Source: Pseudoxanthomonas mexicana (GTDB taxonomy: Bacteria; Pseudomonadota; Gammaproteobacteria; Xanthomonadales; Xanthomonadaceae). Taken from it: DNA of 64,000 nt. This document shows positions 39,709 through 48,194 of this stretch, piece after piece. The stretch is taken from positions 1 through 64,000 of the forward strand of contig NZ_LSIF01000099.1 in NCBI RefSeq assembly GCF_001556105.1. Direction: 5' to 3'. The notes under the pieces were generated by a model, which did no database searches, was not told where the DNA came from, and worked only from the letters and a program-made list of their open reading frames with translations. Positions within the stretch are counted from its first letter, which is position 1. The number at the start of each line of letters is the position of its first letter. Made by a program: the position numbers and the translations under genes.

Positions 39709-40529
39709 ACCGTGGCGCGTGCCTGCACGAAGGCGTAGAAGAAGACCGCGTCGGGATCGTTCTGCACGTCGTGCATTTCGCGGCGCATGCCGTCGACGAT
39801 GTCCTGCGTCACCCGGCCAGCGTCCACCAGCGAATCGGCCGCCGACAGCAGCAGTTCTTCCCAGAACGCGATCATGTCCTTGCGGCGTGCCGGCTCGCGG
39901 TTGTCGAAGTGCACCGTCTTGATCTCGGTCACCACGTCGCGATAGCCGCCTGCCAACAGCAGGTTGCCCAGCTTGGCGCCGATGAACGGATCGCCGCCGC
40001 TGTCGTACTGGAAGTCATTGAACGCCATCCAGTAGCGCCAGGTGTTCGGCGAGTAGGGATGCAGCAGGAACGACGAGTTCATCACCTCGGTGATGTAGAT
40101 CGGCGAGCCCGGCGCCAACACGCGACGGACTTCGCTGAGCACGCGCGCGGGACTGGGGACATGCTCCAGGATCCAGCACAGGAAGGCCGCGTCGAAGTCG
40201 CGCGCACCGAACGGCAGGCGGCTCGCGTCAGCCTGCTGCAGGCTGTAGCGGTCGCGGCACCATGGCATCGTCGCGAGGTTCTGCTTCGCCGCCTGCAGCT
40301 GCACCTCACTCAGGTCGACGCAGCTGACATGCACGTCCGGAAAGCGGCGCAGCAGGATCTCGGTCTGTGCACCCACTCCGCTGCCGACTTCCAGCAGCCG
40401 GCGTGCACCGGTGTAGTCGATGTGGTTGAAGAGCGTGCTTTCCAGCAGGCGGGCCTGCTTCATCAGTCGCGCCTGCTCCACCGAGGAAAAACCGTGGAGG
40501 TAGGCGGGGCTTTCGTTCGTGTCGGACAT
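39702..40529 (-). CDS. Class I SAM-dependent methyltransferase, substrate unknown
   Basis: A 275-residue Rossmann-fold methyltransferase. Motif I is LLEVGSGVGAQTEILL, motif II CVDLSEVQL, motif III LQQADASRLPFGARDFDAAFLCWILEHV, typical of the Methyltransf_11/25 group. The N-terminal stretch EQARLMKQARLLESTLFNHIDY fits enzymes annotated as class I methyltransferases acting on small molecules. Beyond the SAM fold nothing identifies the substrate. It follows dusB by 10 bases on the same strand, the last gene of the mntX-nupC-rbsK-dusB run. Confidence 0.85.
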   Translation of the reverse strand: MSDTNESPAYLHGFSSVEQARLMKQARLLESTLFNHIDYTGARRLLEVGSGVGAQTEILLRRFPDVHVSCVDLSEVQLQAAKQNLATMPWCRDRYSLQQADASRLPFGARDFDAAFLCWILEHVPSPARVLSEVRRVLAPGSPIYITEVMNSSFLLHPYSPNTWRYWMAFNDFQYDSGGDPFIGAKLGNLLLAGGYRDVVTEIKTVHFDNREPARRKDMIAFWEELLLSAADSLVDAGRVTQDIVDGMRREMHDVQNDPDAVFFYAFVQARATVY

Positions 40530-40539
40530 GGCGGGTGCC

Positions 40540-41538
40540 TCAGGCAGCGGCGGGCAACACCGGCGTGACGCCGGCGATCAGGGCATCGAAATAGTCGCGG
40601 GTCAGTCGCACCTGTTCGTCCGCACTCTCGGCACGGTTGACCACGGCGCGGAAGGCGAGATTTTCCGGGCGGTCCTTGGCGTACCAGCCCAGGTGCTTGC
40701 GCGCGATGCGCACGCCCTGCAGTTCGCCATAGAACGCATGGAGCGCATGCAGGTGCGCCAGCAGGATGTCGCGCACTTCGGACACGGTGGGCGGTGGCAG
40801 GTACTCGCCGGTGGCAAGGAAGTGCGCGATTTCGCGGAAGATCCACGGCCGGCCCTGCGCAGCACGGCCAATCATCACCGCGTCCGCGCCGGTCTTCGCC
40901 AGCACCTGCGCCGCCTTGTCCGGCGAATCGATGTCGCCGTTGGCGACCACCGGAATGCGCAGCGCGGCCTTGATCGCGGCGATGGTCTCGTATTCGGCGG
41001 TGCCGGTGTAATGCTGGTCGCGCGTGCGGCCGTGCACCGCCAGCGAGGCGATGCCGCTTTCCTGCGCGATGCGCGCGATCTCCGGGCCGTTGCGGTGGTC
41101 GCAATCCCAACCCGTGCGGATCTTCAGCGTGACCGGCACGTCCACCGCCTTCACCACGGCTTCCAGGATGCGACCCACCAGCGCCTCGTCGCGCATCAGC
41201 GCCGAGCCCGCCCAGGCGTTGCAGACCTTCTTCGCCGGGCAGCCCATGTTGATGTCGATGATCTGCGCGCCGTGGTCGGCGTTGTAGCGCGCCGCATTCG
41301 CCAGTTGCTCCGGCTCGGTGCCGGCGATCTGCACGCTGATCGGGCTGGGTTCGCCCTCGTGGTCCATGCGGTGCAGCGACTTGGCGGTGTTCCAGAAGCG
41401 CGGATCGCTGATCGTCATTTCCGACACCGCGAGGCCCGCACCCAGCCGTTTGCACAGCAAGCGGAACGGCTTGTCGGTGACGCCGGCCATGGGGGCCAGC
41501 ATCACCGCAGGGTCGATGCGGTAACGGCCGATCTGCAT
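40540..41538 (-). CDS. dusB: tRNA-dihydrouridine synthase DusB
   Basis: DusB is a flavin enzyme that reduces uridines in the tRNA D loop. The 332-residue protein starts with the FMN loop MLAPMAGVTDKPFR. The proton-donor Cys100 lies in NMGCPAKKVC, SPISVQIAGTEPEQL and LAVHGRTRDQHYTG bind FMN, and VVANGDIDSPDKA and AVMIGRAAQGRPWIF complete the barrel. The GCPAKKV form and length fit DusB rather than DusA or DusC. In enteric bacteria dusB precedes fis; no fis gene follows here, the next gene being a methyltransferase. Confidence 0.94.
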   Translation of the reverse strand: MQIGRYRIDPAVMLAPMAGVTDKPFRLLCKRLGAGLAVSEMTISDPRFWNTAKSLHRMDHEGEPSPISVQIAGTEPEQLANAARYNADHGAQIIDINMGCPAKKVCNAWAGSALMRDEALVGRILEAVVKAVDVPVTLKIRTGWDCDHRNGPEIARIAQESGIASLAVHGRTRDQHYTGTAEYETIAAIKAALRIPVVANGDIDSPDKAAQVLAKTGADAVMIGRAAQGRPWIFREIAHFLATGEYLPPPTVSEVRDILLAHLHALHAFYGELQGVRIARKHLGWYAKDRPENLAFRAVVNRAESADEQVRLTRDYFDALIAGVTPVLPAAA

Positions 41539-41582
41539 GGCGGCATTATCCGCCGCGGAGGCGGATGGCGAAACCGCCGCGT

Positions 41583-42569
41583 TTACTCGCCGTAACGGGC
41601 GATGAGATCCGCGCGCAACGGCATCGCGAGTGCGGCGCCTGCATGCTCGGTCGATAGTGCCGCGTAGCGGTTGGCGAAACGCACGTGATCCGTGAACGCC
41701 GGCAGGGCGGCTTCCGCCAGCGACGCCGCCAGCGCTCCGTTGAAGGCATCGCCCGCGCCCGTCGTGTCCACCACGTTCGCGGCTTCGGCCGCGACGCGGT
41801 AGTGCGGGCGGGCGTCGCCGCGCAAGGCGTCTTCGGGATGCGACACATAGACGCCGGTGGCACCCAGCGTCACCACGACCGTGCCGTGCGGGAACAGTTG
41901 CCGGCAGTGCTGGTGCAGGGTGACGCCATCGAGCGTGGCCACGTCATCGGCGATGATGCGTTCGCCGAGATGACGCCCGAGCAGGGCGGCGAATTCGGTT
42001 TCATTCGGCGTGATGATGTCGGCGTGGGCCAGCAGCTCGGTGGTCGTCGCGGCGTTGGCCGGTGCCGGATTGAGGACGGTCGTCGCGCCGTGCTGGCGCG
42101 CGGCCTGCAGCACGGCAAGCACGGTGTCCGACGGGGATTCCAGCTGGACCAGCACGACACCGGCCGTGGCGAATGCGTCGGCCTGCGAGTCCAGATGCTC
42201 GGTTGACAGGGCGGCATTGGCGCCGGCGCCGATCACGATGGTGTTGCGGCCGTGCGCATCCACGTAGATGCCCGCGGTGCCGGTGGGCTCGTCGCTGGCC
42301 TGCGCGCGCAGATCCAGTCCATCCTCCTTCGCCAGATCACGCGCCAACCTGCCGCCGGCGTCGTCGCCCAGCGCGCAGACGAACGTGGTCGCCACGCCGG
42401 CACGCACGGAGGCGATCGCCTGATTGAAGCCCTTGCCGCCGGGTCCACTCGCGTAGCGGCCGGCGATGGTCGCGCCTGCGACGGGCAGGGCATCGCAGCG
42501 CCACACATGGTCGACGTTGAAGGAGCCCACGACGACGGCGCGGGACAGGAGGGGAGATGGCGTATTCAT
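41583..42569 (-). CDS. rbsK: Ribokinase (PfkB family)
   Basis: A 328-residue PfkB sugar kinase. VVVGSFNVDHVWRCDALPVAGATI is the N-terminal substrate region, GPGGKGFNQAIAS the sugar-binding loop (ribokinase form GGKGANQA), and VVDTTGAGDAFNGALA the ATP motif with the catalytic Asp. LNPAPA and ITPNETEF are typical of ribokinase. It lies 97 bases after nupC, so the kinase probably handles ribose freed from imported nucleosides; a nucleoside kinase role is also possible. No ribose transporter is nearby. Confidence 0.88.
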   Translation of the reverse strand: MNTPSPLLSRAVVVGSFNVDHVWRCDALPVAGATIAGRYASGPGGKGFNQAIASVRAGVATTFVCALGDDAGGRLARDLAKEDGLDLRAQASDEPTGTAGIYVDAHGRNTIVIGAGANAALSTEHLDSQADAFATAGVVLVQLESPSDTVLAVLQAARQHGATTVLNPAPANAATTTELLAHADIITPNETEFAALLGRHLGERIIADDVATLDGVTLHQHCRQLFPHGTVVVTLGATGVYVSHPEDALRGDARPHYRVAAEAANVVDTTGAGDAFNGALAASLAEAALPAFTDHVRFANRYAALSTEHAGAALAMPLRADLIARYGE

Positions 42570-42666
42570 GCGGTGATACCTGAGGTCCCGACTACGGCAG
42601 CACCGCGGTCACGGGAGGGGAACGTAAGCAGTGGGAGCAGGGCGGCCGTCGGCCGCCCCGCCCGGA

Positions 42667-43965
42667 TCAGCCGAAGTGCGACAGCACGCCGGCGATGGTG
42701 GCCGTCATCAGCGTGGCGATGGTGCCGCCCAGCACGGCGCGCAGGCCGAAGCGCGCCAGGTCCGAGCGCCGTTCGGGCGCCAAGCCGCCGATGCCGCCGA
42801 TCTGGATCGCGATCGAGCTGAAGTTCGCGAAGCCGCACAGGGCGTACGTGGCGATCAGCTTGCCTTCGTCGGACAGCGCCACGCCGGCGACCTTGCCGTT
42901 GACGATATCGGCGAGTTGCAGGTAGGCGACGAACTCGTTGATCACCACCTTCTGGCCGATCAGCGAACCGACGGTGGTCGCGTCCTGCCACGGCACGCCG
43001 ATCACCCAGGCGATCGGGGCCAGCAGGTAGCCGAAGATGGTGGACAGATCGGTCGGCTTGCCGATGGCGGCCGCCAGGCCGGTCACTTCACCGATCCACG
43101 TCAGTGGCCAGTTCAGCAGTGCGATCAGGGCGATGAAGGCCAGCAGCATCGCGCCGATGTTCAGGGCCAGTCGCAGGCCGTCGCCGGCACCACCGGCGGC
43201 CGCGTCGATGATGTTGCTGGAGGTCTTCTCGACTTCCATCTTCACCGTGCCACGGGTCAACGGCGTGCCGGTTTCCGGGATCAGCAGCTTGGCGACGACC
43301 AGCGTGGCTGGCGCAGCCATGATCGACGCGGCCAGCAGGTGCTTGGCGTAGAACGCCTGCTGCTCCGGATCGCCGCCGCCGAGCATGCCGACATAGGCCG
43401 CCAGCACGCCGCCGGCGATGTGCGCCATGCCGCCGATCATCATCGTGATCAGCTCGGATTCGGTCATCCGCGGGATGTACGGACGCACCGTCAGCGGCGC
43501 CTCGGTCTGGCCGATGAAGACGCTGGCGCAGACGCTGGTGGTTTCCGCGCCAGACACCTTCATCACCTTGGTGATCGCCAGCGCCATGATCCGCACGACG
43601 AACTGCATCACGCCCAGGTGGTACAGCACGCCCATCAGCGCGGCGAAGAAGATGATGGTGGGGAGCACTTGGAACGCGAAGATGAAGCCGTAGGTCTCGA
43701 TGTTCATCAGGCCGCCGAAGATGAAATTCGAACCGGCGTTGACGAAGCTGAGGATCTTCACGAAACCGTGGCCCAGCCAATCGAACACCTCGCGCCCGCC
43801 CGGGACCAGCAAGACCAGCGCAGCGAAGGCGATCTGCAGGGTGATGCCCGTGGCGACCAGCTTCCAGTCGATGGCCTTCCGGTTGTTGGAAAACAGCCAG
43901 ACGATGCCGATCAGCACCGCCAGACCGAACAGGCCGAAGCCGATCCGCCCCAAGACATCCAGCAT
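42667..43965 (-). CDS. nupC: Concentrative nucleoside transporter NupC
   Basis: A 432-residue inner-membrane symporter of the CNT family, importing nucleosides with H+ or Na+. The family signatures are FGYLLAPIAWVIGVPW near the middle, NEFVAYLQLADI, ATYALCGFANFSSIAIQIGGIGGLAPERR (near the C-terminus) and FIGQTEAPLTVRPYIP. About ten membrane helices are expected. A -10-like TAGACT on the minus strand at 44003-44008 and a GGGGGA Shine-Dalgarno suggest a promoter of its own, although it lies only 69 bases after the manganese exporter gene. Confidence 0.96.
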   Translation of the reverse strand: MLDVLGRIGFGLFGLAVLIGIVWLFSNNRKAIDWKLVATGITLQIAFAALVLLVPGGREVFDWLGHGFVKILSFVNAGSNFIFGGLMNIETYGFIFAFQVLPTIIFFAALMGVLYHLGVMQFVVRIMALAITKVMKVSGAETTSVCASVFIGQTEAPLTVRPYIPRMTESELITMMIGGMAHIAGGVLAAYVGMLGGGDPEQQAFYAKHLLAASIMAAPATLVVAKLLIPETGTPLTRGTVKMEVEKTSSNIIDAAAGGAGDGLRLALNIGAMLLAFIALIALLNWPLTWIGEVTGLAAAIGKPTDLSTIFGYLLAPIAWVIGVPWQDATTVGSLIGQKVVINEFVAYLQLADIVNGKVAGVALSDEGKLIATYALCGFANFSSIAIQIGGIGGLAPERRSDLARFGLRAVLGGTIATLMTATIAGVLSHFG

Positions 43966-44034
43966 GTATTCCCCCGAGCCTTGCCTGTTGTTCTGACCGG
44001 GCAGTCTAGCAGCGCCCGGCCCGGTCCCGGCCGT

Positions 44035-44604
44035 TCAGCCGACCCCGTGCCAGGCCACCCACAGCGCGAGGGCGAGGAACACCACGGCGGCCAGGCTACG
44101 GGCCAGCGTCAGTGGCAACTTGTCGGCAAACCGATGACCCAGCCAGACCACTGGCACGTTGGCCAGCAGCATGCCGATCGTGGTGCCTGCGATCACCTGC
44201 CACAGCGGCTCGTACCTGGTGGCGAGCAAGACGGTGGCGACCTGGGTCTTGTCGCCGATTTCGGCCAGGAAGAACGCGATGGCGGTAGCGACGAAGGCGC
44301 CATGGGCCGGCAGTTTTTCGTTCTCGTCCAGGGTGTCGGGCTTCAGCGTCCACAGGGCCACGGCCAGGAAGCTGCCGGCGACCAGCCAGCGGAGTACCTC
44401 AGGGGACAGCCATTCGGTCAGTTCCGCGCCCAGCCAGGCGGAGATGGCGTGGTTCACCAGCGTGGCCGCCAGGATGCCCCAGGCGATCGGCCAGGGCTTG
44501 CGGTAACGCGCCGCCAGCAACAGGGCCAGCAACTGGGTCTTGTCGCCGATCTCGGCCAGGGTGACGGTACCGGTGGACACCAGCAGGGCGTGCAGCGATT
44601 GCAT
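44035..44604 (-). CDS. Manganese exporter of the UPF0016/GDT1 family (MntX/MneA-like)
   Basis: A 189-residue protein built of two homologous three-helix repeats, each with the metal motif: VTLAEIGDKTQLLAL and FFLAEIGDKTQVATVLL. Proteins of this family (Vibrio MneA, Neisseria MntX; human TMEM165) export Mn2+. The ATG at 44604 is preferred over an in-frame TTG one codon before. The gene is preceded by a yybP-ykoY (Mn2+) riboswitch, which directly supports its role in manganese tolerance. Confidence 0.93.
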   Translation of the reverse strand: MQSLHALLVSTGTVTLAEIGDKTQLLALLLAARYRKPWPIAWGILAATLVNHAISAWLGAELTEWLSPEVLRWLVAGSFLAVALWTLKPDTLDENEKLPAHGAFVATAIAFFLAEIGDKTQVATVLLATRYEPLWQVIAGTTIGMLLANVPVVWLGHRFADKLPLTLARSLAAVVFLALALWVAWHGVG

Positions 44605-44639
44605 CAACAGCTCCGGGGCCAGGCATTCGCGTCGAGCGC

Positions 44640-44800
44640 GAAGGCAAACGACGCACTGCCCGGCCCGGGTAAGCGCGACGCCTGCCTTCGGTCTTGCCCG
44701 GCGAAGCGGATTGCTTCGTCCTGCGCACCATGGTCGGCGACCAAGTGTGTTGACGCGCAGAACCCGTCAGGACGGGTGGGCTACTCCCCGGAGGAGGAAA
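44640..44800 (-). ncRNA. yybP-ykoY manganese riboswitch
   Basis: On the minus strand the leader has GGGGAGTAGCC (44789-44779), then TCAACACACTTGG, CATGGTGCGCAGG and, further on, GACCGAAGGC (44693-44684). These are the conserved pieces of the yybP-ykoY aptamer that form the two facing loops binding Mn2+. A -10-like TACAAT lies at 44809-44814 just before it. The family turns on Mn exporters when Mn is in excess. The exporter start is 80 bases after the last conserved piece. The 3' boundary is approximate. Confidence 0.92.
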
Positions 44801-44882
44801 GTGCGCGCATTGTACGGACGTGAACAGTGGGACGGCGGAGCCATTCTCATTTGACAGGTCGTCCGGATATGTCGCGAGGGTG

Positions 44883-44910
44883 TTGACTCGCAAATAAGAA
44901 TCATTATCAT
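44883..44910 (+). promoter_or_regulatory. Fur-regulated promoter of the heme operon
   Basis: A 19-base Fur box match lies at 44890-44908, ending AATCATTATC, with 15 of 19 positions agreeing with the consensus. It overlaps a promoter TTGACT (44883) - 16 bases - TATCAT (44905). Fur with iron would block RNA polymerase here, so the operon is expressed when iron is scarce. Confidence 0.92.
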
Positions 44911-44938
44911 CAATTACGTTCCTCCCTGGAGCCCTCCG

Positions 44939-45145
44939 ATGATCTCGAACGTCACTGCATTGCCCCTGGCCGACACGCCGACGCTGCGCGAGCGCCTTTC
45001 CCTGCCGGCCGTTGCGGCCCGCGACGAGGATGCCCTCGACAGCGACACGCTGCTCAAAGGACAGCGCGAGGTGTTGATCCGCCATGGCGACCGTGTCTAT
45101 CGCCTGCGCCACACCAGCAACGACAAGCTGATCCTGACGAAGTAA
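44939..45145 (+). CDS. hemP: Hemin uptake protein HemP
   Basis: A 68-residue protein of the HemP family. The C-terminal half is the domain: SDTLLKGQREVLIRHGDRVYRLRHTSNDKLILTK, written in pieces SDTLLKGQREV, IRHGDRVYRLR and NDKLILTK, with the L(I/L)TK end shared by the family. In several bacteria HemP activates transcription of heme receptor genes or is needed for heme use. It is the first gene behind a Fur-box promoter, with GGAG about 10 bases upstream. The receptor gene follows after 142 bases. Confidence 0.92.
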   Translation: MISNVTALPLADTPTLRERLSLPAVAARDEDALDSDTLLKGQREVLIRHGDRVYRLRHTSNDKLILTK

Positions 45146-45287
45146 CGACCCGCTCCGCCGTCTGCGGCGAGGCATATCGCCGGCCACGGGTGCCGGCGAT
45201 CACCGACTCCCTCCTCCGGGCGCCAGCCAAGGATCCTCCGGCCGCCAGCCTTCCGGGTTAACTCCAAGCCACAGGAAAGCTGTAGCC

Positions 45288-47543
45288 ATGATCCGCCCCA
45301 CGCTGCTCACCGCGGCCGTGTGGATGGCCCTTGCCGGCCATGCATACGCCGCCACACCCGCCGATACCGCTTCGTCTTCAGCGAACGATGCATCCACGCG
45401 CGAATTCGAGCGCATCCAAGTCACTGCCACGCGCACCGAGCGCGCCGTGTCCGATGTGCCCAACACCGTCGATGTCATCGAGCGCGAACAGCTCGACGAC
45501 CAACTGGTGCGCGACATCAAGGACCTGGTGCGTTACGAGCCCGGTGTCTCGGTTACCTCCGGCAGTGGACGTTTCAGTACGCTGGGTGGCTTCCGCATCC
45601 GTGGCCTGGAGGCGAACCGCGTCCTGATCCAGACCGACGGCGTGCCGGTATCCGATGCGTTCTCGTTCGGCAGCTACCTCAGCGCCAACCGCAATTTCGT
45701 CGATCTCGACACGTTGAAGCGCGTCGAGATCGTGCGCGGTCCGGCCAGTTCGCTTTATGGCTCGGATGCACTCGGCGGCGTCGTCGCCTTCGTCACCAAG
45801 GATCCTTCCGATTATCTGAAAGACGGCAAGGATGCCTACTTCGGATTGAAGTTCGGCTACGAAGGCGACTGGCAGGGTCTGTTCGCCGGCGCCACTGCCG
45901 CGTTCGGTGGCGAGCGCTGGAGCGGCCTGGTGGCAGCCAGCCACCGGCAGGGCAGGGAAACCGAGAATCAGGGCGAGAACGACAGTCCCAACACCTCGCG
46001 CACCACGCCGAATCCGCAAAGCCGTAATGGCCGCAGCCTGTTGAGCAAGCTGGTGTTCGCGCCGAGCGCCAACCAGCGCTTCCGGCTGACCGTCGATGCG
46101 AACGAGGACTACAGCACGATTACCGGCCTGAGCAACCTTCCACTGGTGCCTTCCCCCAGCAGCCTGAGCATCTTGTCGCAGGATGGCAGGGACCATCAGA
46201 CGCGTGCCCGTGTGTCGCTAGAGCATGAGGTCGACGCGGTCGAATCGGCGTTCGCCGACAGCCTGCGTTGGCAGGTCTACCGCCAGGACAGCGAATCGAC
46301 CCAACGCACCGTCGAACGCCGTGGCAACAACACGGTGCGCAACAATCTGCACAACTTCGATCAGCGCACCTATGGCCTGCAGGCCACGCTCCACAAAGCC
46401 TTCTCGACGGGCGCGGTGGAACATGACGTGACCTATGGTCTGGATGCGTCGGTGACGGACAGCAAGGAAAAGCGCGACGGCACGTCCACCAACCTGACCA
46501 CCGGCATGGTCAGCAATCTCGTCGGCCAGGATCGCTTCCCGGTGCGCGACTTCCCGATCAGCGAAACCACCAAGATCGGTGCCTACCTGCAGGACGAAAT
46601 GACGCTTGCCGACGGCAAGCTCAGCGTGATACCGGCTGTGCGCGTGGACTACTACAAGCTGGATCCGACCCTCGACAACATCTTCGCCGAGGACAACCCG
46701 GGCGTGGCGGTCGAGGGCATGACCGACACGGCGGTATCGCCGAAGCTGGGCGCCGTATGGCGCTTCAACGAAAACTGGTCGCTGTTCGGCAACTATGCAC
46801 GCGGCTTCCGCTCGCCGCCGTACGGCGACGTCAACGTTGGCTTCACCAACCTGCAGGGCGGTTACACGGTGATCGCCAACCCCGACCTGAAGCCCGAGAC
46901 CAGTAGCGGGTACGAACTGGGCGTTCGTTTCAGCAACGCAGCGGTGTATGCGGGCCTGACCGGCTACTACAACAGTTACAAGGATTTCATCGAGTCGCAG
47001 GTACTGGTCAGTGCACCGCCGCAGACGCCGCTGATGATCTTCCAGTCGCAGAATGTCTCCGACGCGCGCATCTACGGCGTGGAGTTCAAGGCGGGCGTGG
47101 ATTTCGGTGCGCTCAGCGATGGGTTGGAAGGCCTGTCGCTGCGTGGCTCGGTGGCGCATTCGCGCGGCGACAACAAGACCGACGACGAGCCGCTGTACTC
47201 CATTGATCCGTTGCGTGCCACGCTCGGTCTGGCGTATGACAGGGGAACGTGGGGCACGGAGCTGGTCAGTTCCTTCGCCCGGAAGAAGGATCGACTGGCG
47301 CCGTTGCAGACCATTCCTGTTCGAGTGGAGTACTACCAGCCTGCGGGCTACGGCGTGCTTGATCTCTATGCGCACTGGGAGTTCGCACCTGGCGCCAAGG
47401 TCAACCTGGGCCTGCTCAACCTGACCGACAAGACGTATACGGACTGGGCAGACGTCAACGGCGTCGCCGAGAACAGCACCGTGCTGGACCGCTACACGCG
47501 TCCCGGCCGCACGCTGTCGGCCAGCCTCTCGGTGAGCTGGTAG
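45288..47543 (+). CDS. TonB-dependent heme/hemoglobin receptor
   Basis: A 751-residue outer-membrane receptor that imports heme using TonB energy. It has a signal peptide (LLTAAVWMALAGHAYA), a TonB box region FERIQVTATRTE and a plug domain (DIKDLVRYEPGVSV, SSLYGSDALGGVVAFVTKD). The barrel has the heme-receptor signature YARGFRSPPYGDVN (FRAP-like) and NPDLKPETSSGYELGVRF (NPNL-like), with the C-terminal strand ending in SLSVSW. These define the hemoglobin/transferrin/lactoferrin receptor family (HmuR/HemR type). It belongs to the Fur-controlled operon begun by hemP. Confidence 0.94.
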   Translation: MIRPTLLTAAVWMALAGHAYAATPADTASSSANDASTREFERIQVTATRTERAVSDVPNTVDVIEREQLDDQLVRDIKDLVRYEPGVSVTSGSGRFSTLGGFRIRGLEANRVLIQTDGVPVSDAFSFGSYLSANRNFVDLDTLKRVEIVRGPASSLYGSDALGGVVAFVTKDPSDYLKDGKDAYFGLKFGYEGDWQGLFAGATAAFGGERWSGLVAASHRQGRETENQGENDSPNTSRTTPNPQSRNGRSLLSKLVFAPSANQRFRLTVDANEDYSTITGLSNLPLVPSPSSLSILSQDGRDHQTRARVSLEHEVDAVESAFADSLRWQVYRQDSESTQRTVERRGNNTVRNNLHNFDQRTYGLQATLHKAFSTGAVEHDVTYGLDASVTDSKEKRDGTSTNLTTGMVSNLVGQDRFPVRDFPISETTKIGAYLQDEMTLADGKLSVIPAVRVDYYKLDPTLDNIFAEDNPGVAVEGMTDTAVSPKLGAVWRFNENWSLFGNYARGFRSPPYGDVNVGFTNLQGGYTVIANPDLKPETSSGYELGVRFSNAAVYAGLTGYYNSYKDFIESQVLVSAPPQTPLMIFQSQNVSDARIYGVEFKAGVDFGALSDGLEGLSLRGSVAHSRGDNKTDDEPLYSIDPLRATLGLAYDRGTWGTELVSSFARKKDRLAPLQTIPVRVEYYQPAGYGVLDLYAHWEFAPGAKVNLGLLNLTDKTYTDWADVNGVAENSTVLDRYTRPGRTLSASLSVSW

Positions 47544-47546
47544 GCC

Positions 47547-48179
47547 ATGGCGACGCGCGCGCTGCCTGGGTCGATCGTCACCGGCATGACGGCCGCGGCG
47601 TTTCCCGCGGCGGCGCAGCTGGCGGCACTCGGTCCGGTGCTGTGCCTGTATCGCAGCCAGCAAGGCAGTGAACTCGCCGGCTGGCAGCAGGCGGTGCGAG
47701 TGGAGGCCCACATCGGCGTCGAAAGCGAGGGTCTGGACGAACGCCTGCTGTTCTACGACGCGCAGGGACGCTGTTGCTGGCGTCTCTGCCTGCTGCCGGA
47801 GAGCGATTTCGTCGCGTGGGACCGTCTGCTGTCGTCGTTGCCGTCCGGGCAGGACGCCGGTGGGGCAGGACTGAGCGATCGTCTCTGGCGTCGCCTCGCC
47901 GGGCGCCTGCTGGGCGGTGAATGGCGCGCGTGTGCCCTGCAATTGCATGCGGTACCGCAGATCGCGGCGCCGCCGGTGTTGGCCGCCAGCCTGCCCTTCA
48001 TGTCGACGCTGGGTGCCACCACGGCGCGCCGTATTGCGCAGGCAGAGGGTGCGGATCTGGAAGGGTCACTCGAGGACTGCTGTTGTGCCCAGTCCAGCCT
48101 GCACGCGATGCAACTGCAGGCCGATTACGAACATCAAGAAGCGGACACCACTGTCGTGCCGTTGATCAGACTGAAATAA
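47547..48179 (+). CDS. Putative heme utilisation protein
   Basis: A 210-residue cytoplasmic protein starting 3 bases after the receptor stop. LFYDAQGRCCWRLCLLPESDFVAWDRLL resembles a repeat of HmuS/HemS heme-binding proteins, where a phosphate or heme contact lies after a conserved (L/C)F(D)xxGxxxxKxY motif. It is only about half the length of HemS. A DCCCAQ cluster is near the end. Xanthomonad proteins of this place and size are commonly annotated as hemin transport or utilisation proteins. The position in the heme operon gives most of the support. Confidence 0.5.
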   Translation: MATRALPGSIVTGMTAAAFPAAAQLAALGPVLCLYRSQQGSELAGWQQAVRVEAHIGVESEGLDERLLFYDAQGRCCWRLCLLPESDFVAWDRLLSSLPSGQDAGGAGLSDRLWRRLAGRLLGGEWRACALQLHAVPQIAAPPVLAASLPFMSTLGATTARRIAQAEGADLEGSLEDCCCAQSSLHAMQLQADYEHQEADTTVVPLIRLK

Positions 48180-48194
48180 CCAAGGAAAGCCACC

